A DNA stretch of 64,000 nucleotides from Bombus terrestris (GCF_910591885.1 NC_063282.1:4404001-4468000), one strand, 5' to 3'. Counted from the stretch's first letter, positions 1-11,411 are shown. Numbers and translations: made by a program. The notes: generated by a model from the letters alone, not told the origin.

Positions 1-2200
1 ACCGTGGCGTGATAACCGCCTCTCCTGTTAAAACGTTCCTGGCAACCCTCTGCGAATAGTTTCACTGCGACTTCGTGTAAAAATTGAAATTCGAGGAGAA
101 GCGACGCAGCAAGTGTCGCGGCCAGTTTCTGCTGCAATTTAATTCGTATCGCGGAGATACAAGTTGGCGAGAATAGAAATCTGGTCGTTGTGTCCGCAAT
201 AGTTTTGGTAGATCGGCGTTAATCAAAGTAGAAATCGAAGGAAACTGTCCTCTCGTGGAAATTTTCTAATTCGTCAACCTGGCTCTTCCTTAATTCTCCT
301 TTGATGCTGGCACGGTGATACGAGATGCTGCTCTTCTCGTTCGTTTTATCGTTCCAATTGTTAAGCTGGCGAGCTGGCAGCACAACTACGAATTTTTAAT
401 ACACCCTATATATATATATATGTCGGGTTTTGGTTAGGATTTCGGACGCGCGATAATTCTTCAGTAGCATTAGCCATCGCGATGTTCAACGAAGATTCTA
501 TTTACACGAATAAATATGTCTTTACAAAGTTCAACGAATAATTAGTTTAACGAATAATTAGTATAACGAATCCACGGTCAACGAGAAAACTCCTTGTACA
601 TTAGAATATATTTTGTAGCACGCAGACAGGTTAACTCGGACGCTAGGTTACTTTCTGTTGAGGTTATTAGATGTATAAAGAGAGAAAACGCGTGGATAAA
701 GTGTAAGGTACAATATATGTAGTATCTAAATGGGTCTTTAGAGGAAAGGACAAGTAATGATGTTTTGATTTAATAAATAATATTCGAAGCAACGAAGTGA
801 TTACAATGCTGTCGTACGTCTTATTCTCATACGCGGCTTTCGACTTCCCGATTCACACTCTCTGGCTTCTGCACTCGTTCGCTCTCGCTTCTCAATTCAC
901 ACTGTACCGCCTTTTGCATCCGTTCTCTCCGACTTCTCAACTAACACTGTCTTTAGCGTCTCTTTGTCTTTTCCCGTCCTATCGGACACGTGTTCCGAAA
1001 CGCCCGTGGCCAGGGTCACGCAGGCCCTTTCCACGAAACTATCCACTTGAAAGGACCGACGACACATTGATGTACCCGACGATGCCGCGGCTCTCGCCAC
1101 TTTGTTTACGGTTCGGCCGATATCTTAGGCCTTTTGTCCACGATACTATATATATATTTAATTTAATAGAGAAGTGTAATAATAAGTAGGAATACAATTT
1201 GAGCTGGTCCATATCCGCACGCTAGCAGTGTTACCTTATAACTGAAAACCCCGAAGCCAAATAGTTGTCTATTGTTTATGGTCTGTCTTCATGCTTGTCT
1301 TTTGTCTATATGCTGTCGATGGCTTCAGCGCTTGAGAAAACTGAAAAGACCAGATGTGCAGTTTTCGTAGAAGTGACCACTTCACACTGACTGCCAAGAC
1401 GATAACAGTAAACTCTGCAAGGTGATTGCAAAATAAAAGACAGATACGGTCACATTTGTCACAATATGATTACATATTGATGGGGAATATCAACAGAATC
1501 CCAAGCGCCGTTACTAGGCAGTCCCGCGTAAAACCAACATTGCTCCTGACCGGGGCTGACCTTGATTGTTAATACAGCGTGTCCCTTGTCACGTAAAAAA
1601 TAACTCTCGTGGTGATGTATATAAAAACTTTATTTCTCAAGAGTCGAAGGCCCTTGAGTACCAATATTACAATGCACCAGTGTCGGCTTATGATTCAGAC
1701 TGGCTCGGCCGTCATTATTCGGAGTCTAAATACTAAGCAGGAACAATGAAAATGATGGAGGGGATATTATTTCTGGAAATTCCTTATCAGGGTGGCGAGG
1801 TGTTAACTGACCGGATGATATCTAGAGGTGTCAACTGTCCGGAGGATATTTAGAGGTATCAACTGTCCTGAGAATATTTAGAGGTGGTCGCCTAAGGTGA
1901 CATCAGGGTAAAAGAATTTGGGGTTACACCCTCAACATCGGTACATCTTCTGTTAGACATATCGTTCATCCCGTGACCTGGGCTACGTTCGACGACCAGT
2001 TATGTCACCTCGAGCCCAAGTATTGGGGATCTTGCCCGATGTCCCTACATCTCCGACGTATATATCTATAGATCTCTGTATATCTTACGCGGATCGAGTT
2101 CTTCCACCTGCAACTATCGATGCAAATTTCCAACCGATAACTCGTACGGAAATTCTAAGGTGAAAATTGTCGAAGAAAATTTCCGTTAAGGTAACGCGAA
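1..2200. other. Intergenic, no supported gene; probable old repeat DNA
   Basis: No open frame here has a recognisable domain or flanking splice sites. The stretch at 797-1189 is open but low in complexity and unlike any family I know. A short AT run lies near 407-421. The part from about 1540 to 2070 is richer in GC and holds a short tandem repeat, listed separately. Its texture suggests a decayed mobile element, but I see no terminal repeats or coding remnant to name one. Confidence 0.4.
1798..1881. repeat. Three-copy 28-bp tandem repeat
   Basis: Three consecutive 28-bp units start at 1798, 1826 and 1854. Each begins AGGTRTYAACTG and ends in a GATATYTAG or AATATTTAG tail. They differ at a few positions, and a fourth partial unit begins AGGTGGTCGCC. 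The repeat is short and diverged, so it is not a fresh microsatellite. It may be part of a mobile element or a cluster of binding sites; the sequence does not decide which. Confidence 0.8.
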
Positions 2201-2227
2201 CAGTTTGAAAACTTTCCTTCCAAATAT

Positions 2228-2867
2228 CATAACTATGAGAAGGAACAATAGATGGTCCGAGGTTTGTTATGCCACCACAATTAGAAAAGGAATCAAACGG
2301 TACAGAAAACTTGGCATTCAACTCCTTCTGGCAATTCCTGTTGTAAACGCTTCGACGGTATGCAAAATCGCAACAAGCAAGGATATAAATATTGGAATAT
2401 TTAGAGAATTATTAATTGCAAAATTATTAGGGTTGTCTGAAGATACAAAAGGTCTTCGTCTTCGACGGAGTCGGCATACTATCGCCATGATATAAAAATG
2501 ATTCCGGAAGAAGCATTAGACGCGTATGCAAACTATGTTATGCAAATAAAAGACGTCGAATGGATCGGACAAAGGCACGAGAGAATTTGAAGAAAACAAC
2601 ACTTTATTGTCCAAATTGTCCTGACCAACCTTAGCTATGTATAGAGTGTTTCAAAGTTTTACATTATAAATAATTTTTGTAATAAACCATTTTCGTATTA
2701 CTTTTATAACAATTCAATAGTTTTATTATTTCCTTTGGAATATCTTTTCAAATACGTACGATCCTTCACAAGTAGTGAAATAAGCGACACCCGAATATGG
2801 GTGACGCGGTCCTACCGGAAACTTTGCTGTCACCCGAATACGGGTGTCGTGGCAGTCAACGTGTTAA
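2228..2867 (+). mobile_element. piggyBac-like element remnant, copy A
   Basis: The 3' part of a piggyBac-type transposon. The frame at 2205-2495 carries the C-terminal part of a transposase, including the CYATTIRKGIKRYRKLGIQ block and the REL..AKLLGL block typical of DDE_Tnp_1_7 proteins. It stops at 2495. The next segment, which encodes the terminal Cys-rich part in copy B, is out of frame here. The element ends at a TTAA (2864-2867), the piggyBac target site, preceded by two hairpin palindromes. The 5' end and the catalytic region are absent, so the copy is dead. It is closely similar to copy B on the other strand. Confidence 0.75.
2788..2867 (+). repeat. Terminal region of piggyBac-like copy A with two hairpin palindromes
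   Basis: The palindromes CACCCGAATATGGGTG (2788-2803) and CACCCGAATACGGGTG (2831-2846) start 43 bp apart. The element end follows as GTCGTGGCAGTCAACGTG and then TTAA. The inverted equivalent is at 3902-3990 in copy B. Such subterminal palindromes are likely transposase-binding or end-recognition sites; that role is inference. Confidence 0.7.
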
Positions 2868-3901
2868 GGGAATCTCAAGGAAACAAGAATTTTCTATTCA
2901 ATATTGCTATACCAATATATACGAATCAGGTCGTTTCTCTTGCGTTTGTATCCCTTTCTCTTTTACGATCTTTGAAATATTCCAATAGAACAAAGATGTA
3001 CCGATAGCACATACAAACTTTACCAGCAAAATATCGTCTTTTAACGCACGTTAGAATGATAGTTATTCTCCGAGGGAGGAAATATTTTTTTATTCGAGGT
3101 AAAAGCGCGAAGCATGCGGGTTCGTGCCTTGTAAAAATCGATCGACTATCGATGCGTCTAGTTTCGGTCGTAAATGGCTGGCCTACGCGTTCTTTAAAAC
3201 GAGGAATGTCCATCGACCAGTTGGTTTCCGGGCCATCAAGATCGTATTGACGACAGTCAGCGAATGAAGAGCACGCGTGCTCAGCCGGAACATAGAAGAT
3301 TTCCTGCTCGCCATTCGTTTTATGTGTTGGCCGTCTTTACGAGCGCCGCAGTTGGCAGATTCTCGATCGGGACTCTGGACAACCGGGAACATCCAGTTGG
3401 AGAATATCCTTTGTCCTTTGCAGTGTTCTTATTAAAAATAGAACTGAAGAGAATAAGCGAGTTAATTGGCCTTTAACACTTTCTATTACAAGTAGCTCAT
3501 GCTGCTCTTCAAATTACATCCGAACAGCATTGTTTAGTGAAACGTGAATTTTTCTTATCAAATACGTGTACAATTTATATAGATGATTTATACGTTGTAT
3601 AACAATTACATTGCTTTGGATAGCGTAATAATTATTCGTTTATCGATAGTAACGGAGCGTGCAAATTTTTCACGTGAATAACACTGCTGCGACTTTCTTT
3701 CCTTTCAACGGGATTGGTAATTATTTAGTTCGTAGTGAGGTGGTTGTTGGTGAAGATGCCCACAAGAAGTACTCTTGATGTTCAACAAAAAAGTTTATTA
3801 AACTATTAACAAACAGCAGTTAACAATTTACGATCAACAATTAACGATTAATTATAAACAACAAATAACGATTAACGATCAAGAGTTATAATCACGTATC
3901 T
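2868..3901. other. Spacer between two inverted piggyBac-like remnants
   Basis: About 1 kb of unique-looking sequence between the facing 3' ends of copies A and B. Short open frames overlap on both strands, but none shows a domain, signal peptide or plausible splice context. I see no gene here. Confidence 0.5.
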
Positions 3902-4563
3902 CTAACACGTTGACTGCCACGACATCCGTATTCGGGTGACAGCAAAGTTTCCGGTAGGACCGCGTCACCCATATTCGGGCGTCGCTTATTTCACTACTTG
4001 TGAAGGATCGTACGTATTTGAAAAGATATTCCAAAGGAAATAATAAAACTATTGAATTGTCATAAAAGTAATACGAAAATGGTTTATTAAAAAAATTATT
4101 TATAATGTAAAACCTTGAAACACTCTATACATAGCTAAGGTTGGTCAGGACAATTTGGACAATAAGTCGTTGTTTTCTTCAAATTCTCTCGTGCCTTTGT
4201 CCGGTCCATTCGACGTCTTTTATTTGCATAACAGTTTGCACGCGCATCTAATGCTTCTTCCGGAATCATTTTTATATTACGGCGATAGTATGCCGACTCC
4301 GTCGAAGACGAGGACCTTTTGTATCTTCAGACAACCCTAATAATTTTGCAATTAATAATTCTCTAAATATTCCAATATTTATATCCTTGCTTGTTGCAAT
4401 TTTGCAAACCGTCGAAGCGTTTACAGCAGAAATTGCCAGAAGGAGTTGAGTGCCAAGTTTTCTGTACCGTTTGATTACTTTTCTAATTGTGGTGGCATAA
4501 CAAACCATTTGGTCGGAATAATCTATACCACACTTTCCTTCGTTATATTCAACAACAGCTAGT
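3902..4563 (-). mobile_element. piggyBac-like element remnant, copy B
   Basis: On the minus strand, the frame ending at 4272 holds transposase motifs EYNEGKCGIDYSDQMVCYAT and RKVIKRYRKLGTQLLLA, which match the conserved C-terminal half of piggyBac transposases (YN-x-GKxGxDxxDQM). After a frameshift near 4272 the coding sense resumes. It encodes ANCYANKRRR, then YCPNCPDQP and a TAG at 4135-4137, which is the Cys-rich tail typical of the family. The 3' end carries the same terminal repeat as copy A, with target TTAA decayed to CTAA (3902-3905). The frame upstream to 5030 shows no transposase similarity. The copy is defective: frameshifted and lacking the catalytic N-terminal half. Confidence 0.75.
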
Positions 4564-5052
4564 GGTTTTAATGTTGCGAACAAACGAAACGAAGGATCAT
4601 TCTTGAGACCACCACATGAGCGACTCGCATTACTAAAATATCGATGGGAGCATCTAGCAGAGAACGCTTGGTACTGCTGTACGCGTGGCCTGACGGAGAT
4701 TTCTTTGAGAACACGCGTTGCGTTCAACGTGCTAATAGTGTTTGCCTCGCTATGACGCTTCACCTTTCGCGCTTCGCAGCTCAGGGCAGAATGAATCTTT
4801 GGTTCGAAACCAAACGGATTTTTTTCTTCGTTGCCCTTCGATATCCCCACTACGCACGCGTTTATTAGACGTCCGCGACGATTGCCGCGTATGCAATTTT
4901 GCGAATATTCGGCGAAAGAACCGGGAAGGAATATCGATGGTACATTAGGCATGTTGGTCTTACGCTTCGAAGGTACAGCGCCTTGTGTCTCGAAGCCGTT
5001 GGAAGGCTCCGTGGTCGAGTGCTCTGGCAAAAATAAATTAGGATTTCGTTAT

Positions 5053-5524
5053 TAACCCATTTGCATCATGGATCTACTTAAGAGGACTGATCCCTATCAC
5101 CGTACGCGGTCGATCGTATGTGCAGTAAATGACATCCGAATTCTTCATGGAGTTCATCGAAAATTTACGAATTTACAAAACGATTGGTAGGCAATGTTAC
5201 AAACATCGCATCTTACATTCTTTATAACAGAGGGAAAAAGAAAAAATAAGAAATTAAATCATATTATTTCTCGTAGAATTCTTTAAAATGGCCAATACAA
5301 TGGACTGATATGGGCGAGATGCTGACAAACGAGTCAAACGTGAACTCTCACATCTGAAGAATTATGGGAACTTTTGGGGACTTGTACCCAAGGTATCTAC
5401 CAAAATTTAGCTCTGTCGAAATTTTTCCTATTTGATCACTATTTTTATGTATAATTTGACCGGACTGAAATAAAAGGCAGTCGCAGCGCGCGGATTAATC
5501 CGCGTTTGGATACAAATGGCTTAA
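5053..5524. mobile_element. Candidate TTAA-bounded non-autonomous (MITE-like) piggyBac element
   Basis: The segment begins TTAACCCATTTGCATC at 5053 and ends, read in reverse complement from 5524, TTAAGCCATTTGTATC. These imperfect terminal inverted repeats match at 14 of 16 positions, with the piggyBac target TTAA at both ends. Length is 472 bp with no coding content. The right end has a perfect 16-bp palindrome, CGCGGATTAATCCGCG, at 5489-5504, comparable in position to the palindromes of copies A and B though different in sequence. The terminal repeats are short, so the call is moderate. Confidence 0.5.
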
Positions 5525-7306
5525 AGGGAATAAGCGAGGTGTTTCAACGTTAGTTTAAAAGATCACTGCTTCGGTGAATAAGTGTGGGTTATGGATATTG
5601 CAATAATTGCCGAGCTTCTTCAACAATTCAAGAAAACAGGCTGACGAACGCCGAGTAGCGGTGCATTTTCCACCTGAGTGTCGTTTAAAGGATGTTGAAG
5701 TAACTAATACCGTTACGTGGCTACTTTACACAATGCAACTTCGCATTTTTATGAACTCTACCTACAAGAACGAAATTTTACTATTTTACTATTATTAGCT
5801 GAACTATCGTCGAGAGTCAACTTATACGATTTGTACGAGGATGTAAGCAGTAAGGGCACGAGTTACGCGATACAAGTTTACAACATTAATATGCATTTAA
5901 AAGCAAACGTTTCGTGGAATTCTCTTGTATGAACATGAACTTCTATTAAGTGAACAAAAAATCGTAGATAGTGGAGAGAAATAGGTGGACTCCTGTTACA
6001 CGAACGACCTGGTTATATGAACCGACTTGTTCCCGGGCAGGTTCGTATAAACGGAGTACTGTTGTGATATATTAAAAAAAAGCAAACAAAAAAATGAGTT
6101 ATACTTAAAAGAATAAATGTAACTTTCTTGGAAACGGGAGAATATTCTACACGCTCTTGTCGAAGTTTCTACGTACATGAAAAATTGGACTCTGTCGATT
6201 CTTGAAGTTTGTCAATGGCAAAAGAATGTAGTACAAATATAAATACAATTAAGTCGAGAATAACTTAACTGTAATTGTTATTGCTTGGTTAAGTGTATAT
6301 AATGAACGATCATTCGATTTAGATTAAAATTGAATTTCTTCATTTCCGAATATTTCATTCCAATCCGTATCCTCTTCTCCAAGGCCATTATTTAAAGTAC
6401 AGAATATGTGGAATTTAAGCAAGCAAAAGTTATGTTAATTGAAGCTGTTGCGGATTTCTCATCTTAATAGGATAAAACAAATAATAAAATAAAAATAAAC
6501 AAAAGATAAAGAATAAAAAAATAGAATTAAAGAACGCAGCAGATTTAACCACCAGCTGCGGCTGATTTTCATATTTTTGTGTACAGAATCGCGGACAAAT
6601 TTATATCTTGTATAGGTATATCGTTAGAAGTCTTTTGACGCGATACATAGAGGAATCAGAATAAGCGACAGAGAAGAAAATATTTTTGTTTGTTAACTTC
6701 CAAATAGCCTCCAATTAACACAGTATGTGCAATGTATAACACAATTTCCACGTTGCTCGCTGTTGGAGTGTTAAAATTTCACTTCGCGCTCCTATCGGAC
6801 AAACAATTGAGGCGAAAAATCACGCGTACCGATAGCTATTACTTTATTTTTTTCTTCGAATCGAGGAAACTCGTTAACGGCAGAAAAATGCGATGGAAAC
6901 ATAATTCAAAGAACGTAATTTTTATTGGTTTCTATGTTCCATAGTATCGACTTTTTCGTTGTCGTACGAAAGTACTAACTGAACGATACGAAGCTGAATA
7001 ATATTTCAATCTAATTAATTAGTACGTAAATGCTATAAGAAATGAAATGCCTGTACTCGACGAAAAGATCGCATAAGCAAACTAGCCACGTAGGAAATAA
7101 AAAATTCATGACGAATTTGAAATACGTAGGAAGTGTTCCGATGCGTTTGGCGTCAGTATCTCGCCATTGCGTGGACAATTTGTTGCAGGTAGTAGAGAAA
7201 TAGAAGAAAAATCATCGAGAGTCAGCGAGGAGAGGGCACGGCGAGCTGTTGCGCCATTGGTCGCCGTTAGGGGTGTCTGAACACTTCGTGGGTGGTTGGG
7301 AGCGAC
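5525..7306. other. AT-rich intergenic DNA without a supported gene
   Basis: Only short open frames without domains or splice partners occur here. An A-rich tract near 6476-6530 is simple sequence. I see no RNA gene or further transposon end. Confidence 0.5.
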
Positions 7307-7344
7307 TATATAAAGCGTTTCACGGATCATGGTACATCGCAGTT
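7252..7344 (+). promoter_or_regulatory. Candidate TATA promoter of the RYamide gene
   Basis: An inverted CCAAT motif (CCATTGG, 7253-7259) precedes TATATAAAG at 7307-7315. An initiator-like GCAGTT follows at 7339-7344, placing the start about 30-34 bp after the TATA box. The motif lies 0.7 kb upstream of the first RYamide coding exon on the same strand, and the acceptor at 7985-7986 implies an upstream non-coding exon. Linking this promoter to that gene is inference; no transcript is available here. Confidence 0.45.
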
Positions 7345-7994
7345 GCTTTTACGTGTTGCTTCATCCGCGTTCCGAAACTTTTTCCTCTCTGCAACGTGTC
7401 TGAAGCGTCTTTTTTTCGCTCTCGATCAGCGGCGATCGTGTTCGCGTCTCGCGTTCCTCGACTTCCGTTCCAACCATACGCCAGAACGTCGATCGAAAGA
7501 ATTTACATCGTCCGAATAGTTTGAAGAATTTTTCTGGTGCAGTTGCTCGTTACGGTGGAAAACGAGAGGATAGTTGAGGAAAAAGTCGAAGAGTTGATCG
7601 TGAGAGGAAGAAAAGGGATATCTTTTTTCTTTATTTGTGAATTTGAGGATCGAAACAGATTCATATAAGGGGAGTATATTAACATCGGTCACGATTATCT
7701 CTACGTGATGTTAATTGTTAAAAATCGATCACTCGAGGAATATTAGTTGGTGTCACGTTTGAAAAAATTCATTTCCATAATACACGCGTAATCGAAAATA
7801 TTTTACGATTTTTATAATATACGCGCGAGGAATAATATAGTATAAAAATAATATTCCGGTCGTCTACTTTCAAATAATCGTAGAATATTTTGCGACCGAA
7901 CAAAGTAATCAACAAGGTAGAAATAAAAATAGAAAAGAAGGGTTAATCACGCGGACGATGAAAATATCTGGAGGTAATTTTTACAGGCAAGAAA

Positions 7995-10035
7995 ATGCTT
8001 TCGCGGCGTGGGAAGACGCAATTGGTACCGTGCTTTGGAACCATAGAAATGGTGATGTGTTTGTGGATTGCGTGTATGGTTTTAACTCTGGTCGCATCTC
8101 AACAGAAATTTTACATTCAGGGCCGGTATGGCAAGAGGCAGGAACCGCGTACAGGTGAGATATAAATATGTATAAAATTACCTCGACTGACAATCCTCCG
8201 AGATTTCACAGATCTATTTTCTTTATAAAGCACGAATCATTTCTTTTTCACTGTTCAAAACTCGAACTACTGTTCAAAAACGTTTCTAAGTTGTAAATCA
8301 TATAATTGATAATTACACTATATAACTATAACCATGTAACTGCATAACGATATAACTACATAAACTACATTAACTGAGAAATATTCGAACACACGAAATT
8401 TCTCTCTATTAATACAAAATACATCTTGATTAACTGTTGCACTCTATTTAAGTTTCTGCGATTCCGCGATATTTCCTTTGCTCTCGTTAAAACATGAAAT
8501 CTTACCTTTAATTTTCCAGTCGTTCGTATTTTCAGTCTCCGCGACTCGTTCCATGCGCAATGTTCTAATCAAAAGCGTCGTGGTCGTTTTGTGGACCAAC
8601 GATTGGCGGTTATCTCCAATTAGAGCGTTTCTAGTTTCTAGTCACTTGATCTTTTCGTTCTGAACAAGGCACATTTATCGAATTCGATGAGAATAGAATA
8701 TTCCGTAACTGTGAATTTTCTTTTGTTACAGTCGATCTGCGTTATAATTAACTATCGTATACCTCTCCTATTCTTTTTCTCGTATTTCCAATTACGGAAA
8801 TTTTTCCTTCCATGTGTATACTCTTTTCTTCTCCATCGTCGTTCTCATTTTTTCGTATCTGCTTCATCATTATTTTTACTTGTTCTTCGTGCAACGAAGA
8901 ATCTGCAAAGGAAATACGCGTCTTTCTGTGTACATACTTATAATTGTTTTCGCAAGAACAAGAAACGCTCTTTGAGCTTCGATTCATCGCAGTAATTAGT
9001 TATGGGTATCTGCGTGATAGAAGCAAAGGATAGCTTATTAAATAATGAACATTACGATATATTGGAAATTCTGTGACGAACGAAACTGGAAATGTCGAGC
9101 AATTGTTAAACTTGGATAATGACGATTCGTTGCTTCCATCTGAATTGTTGAGAACAATTTGCGACATTAAATTACTGTTATCATTACGCATTAAATTACG
9201 CGTTATTATTAAATTACATACTCATTATTACCTGCTGTTCATTCGCGAAGATTCAGATGCGATTAAAATGTCTACTTACGAATAAGAAATTCATTGCCAG
9301 ATGATTATTCTCAACGATGTTTCGCTATTACGTATACAGTAGAATAGAGTAGAATCTGAGTCACCTAGCTACATTTTAAAATTCAGTCCTGAACTTTGCA
9401 TAGAATAATCAAACTTGCTGTAAATCGTGAGACATGGTTAGTCTTTAATATAGTAATGAAAGAACGAGAAAATACCAAAAATCATTTGAATAATTTTTTG
9501 ATAACATTATCCGAGTTAGCGAGAAGATGTTGCGTAAGAATATTAATATTGGTTGAACAACTATAAAAGACTATAGTCGTCGAGAGTTGTCGATATACGT
9601 GATGTATTTCGTTATTTATCACGTCACGAATGTCGAGTTAAATAATTTGTTTTCAAACGCGGATCGTTTAAAAATCGTTCGCAATTGAATTTTTCCAATT
9701 GCAAGATTAATTGCTTAAACATCCTTCCAACGCAAATAATTTTACTTCAGCTTAACGTCTCAATTGCAGACTCGTTCTTCGTGTCGGGAGGCAGATATGG
9801 GCGCAGTGAGAACACGCAGAAGGCGAGTAAATCGTTGCCAAAGTTGGTGGAGGTAGAGGTGCCAAGGATAGATCGATTCTTTTGGGGTAGCCGGTACGGG
9901 AAACTCTCCCCTCCGGATTACCGGACAGTTTCATCGGTGAATCGATTTAGCGCCATTCTCAACTTCATGGATCAAGTTAATCTCGATCGAGAGAACGACG
10001 AAAGCAACCGGAACGATCTCGATCTTCTCCCTTAA
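7995..10035 (+). CDS. RYa: RYamide (luqin-type) neuropeptide precursor
   Basis: Two coding exons, 7995-8154 and 9770-10035, are joined by a GTGAGA donor and a TTGCAG acceptor in matching phase. From the Met at 8049 the product is 123 aa: a hydrophobic signal peptide of about 17 residues, then three amidation-ready peptides. They are QQKFYIQGRYG-KR directly after the signal peptide, DSFFVSGGRYG-R, and IDRFFWGSRYG-K. Each ends RYG plus a basic residue, the hallmark of RYamides. The third fits the insect FFxxSRYamide pattern best. The second and third need cleavage at single arginines. An in-frame Met at 7995, just after a splice acceptor, would add 18 polar residues; 8049 has the better signal-peptide context. 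The hormone would be secreted from neurons and act on a G-protein-coupled receptor. A donor GTAAGA lies 14 nt after the stop. Confidence 0.88.
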
Positions 10036-10718
10036 AATTATTTCATCGGTAAGACATTTTTCTTGCTTTTTTTTCGTGAAAGGTTCCAGTTGTACAGATG
10101 AATGAATTTTTAAATGAATGAAAAATTCAGAATGCGTAAATTATGCAAAACGACGGATAAGTAGTAAGAGGGAGCAGAGACAACTTGTCAATTATTAATA
10201 AGATATAACGTGTGTCCCAGCATTGAAATCACCCGCAATTTCCAGGATAATATGCTATGCTTTTTAGCATGTTATAAATTTTCCTCTAACATAAAATAAT
10301 CTCGAGCTTGAAAAGCCTATGAATTTTCTTGAAATCGTACACGAGTCTGACTTGATATTCGTCGCGAGATTCGACTAACGGCCAGTGGCAAGAAAGAAAT
10401 TCTAAATTTTAATATTCTTTGAGTCAAGACAAATTAACTCTTTATAATTTTAATAGGTTTATAAATTTTCGCGTTTGAAAGGATCGATGAACTGAGGCAA
10501 TTGAAAATGTTAAACTGTCTAATTTTAAAGAAGCAACAGAGTATTTTTGCTGCAGAATTGTCAAAGAATTTTCTCGTGAAGCGTTCTCTTTGTTGCAGCT
10601 GTTACAGAGGAGTTTCTAGTGCACAGAGATAATCCCGTTTCAAAGCGAGACACCTAATTCTTTTCTTTTCTAATGAACGACTATTCCAATGCTAATATTA
10701 TTGAACTTTGCTTTGCAG

Positions 10719-11116
10719 ACATCTGCGAGGACTCGTCGGCTCTTTTGTGCAAACGATACAAACTGAGAGAAGAAGAGTTACAGGGAACGTGTGTGTTTCA
10801 ATCTTCAAAACAAGTCCTCCGTAATGATTCGTTGTTTTTAATCGATTTAAAAGAATGTAAAGATCTCGTGAAAATCGGTGGAATGCGCAGAAAAACGAAA
10901 TATAAGCTTCAGTTTAAGCATCGTAGAATCTGGTGTTTTCTTTGTAAACCGACCCATCCCTTTTTATCGTTCTCCATTCTCCCCCATTATTTTGTAACAA
11001 TTCTTTTCCCGTTTTTTTTATTGATTTTGACTAGCATTATGTATTCAGAAACGCATAAGAGTCGAATATTGCTTGAATGTCGTTTAAATCTTTATTTCTT
11101 TTTTTATTCCATCTAG
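10719..11116 (+). other. Possible 3' exon of the RYamide gene, phase-matched beyond its stop codon
   Basis: A pyrimidine-rich stretch and acceptor TTTGCAG end at 10718. If spliced to the donor at 10049, the reading frame past the RYamide stop (TAA, 10033-10035) continues as ICEDSSALLCKRYKLREEE. This segment has two cysteines seven residues apart, in a frame open to 11114. Luqin/RYamide precursors of many protostomes carry a C-terminal cysteine pair, which makes the segment suggestive. As the sequence stands, the stop makes it 3' UTR or unrelated DNA. Beyond about residue 25 the frame looks non-coding. Confidence 0.3.
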
Positions 11117-11411
11117 AATCTAGATTATTACATATATACATATGTATTTTCGATTTCCATTAAACCATCGACAGTTTTCAATTTTTCACGCACAACATTT
11201 TTCCAGTTTCCAGTCTTTCACTACTACATTCTGTATCTTTACGCACTTGTGGGTGTGAACGTGAAACAAATTTATGCTCGGATCTCATTCTTTCAGTTGC
11301 ACTGATAAAAATATGAATTTGCGTAAAAAATCCGCGGTCTATTTATTACCATCACACTCCGTAAATTATCTTACAGATTAGTCAAATTGTACAAAATAAT
11401 TGCTTCCGAGG

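Noticed and set aside
797..1189. 130-residue open frame on the plus strand
   Set aside because: Low-complexity Ser/Leu/Pro composition, no domain, no splice context, and an overlapping open frame on the other strand.
4564..5030. Upstream extension of the copy B frame as more transposase
   Set aside because: The reading stays open but the residues do not match piggyBac catalytic or N-terminal motifs; it is probably flanking DNA read through by chance.
7958..8158. 66-residue frame overlapping the first RYamide exon
   Set aside because: The alternative frame gives the signal peptide and RYG-KR peptide with a phase-correct splice, so this one is a shadow.
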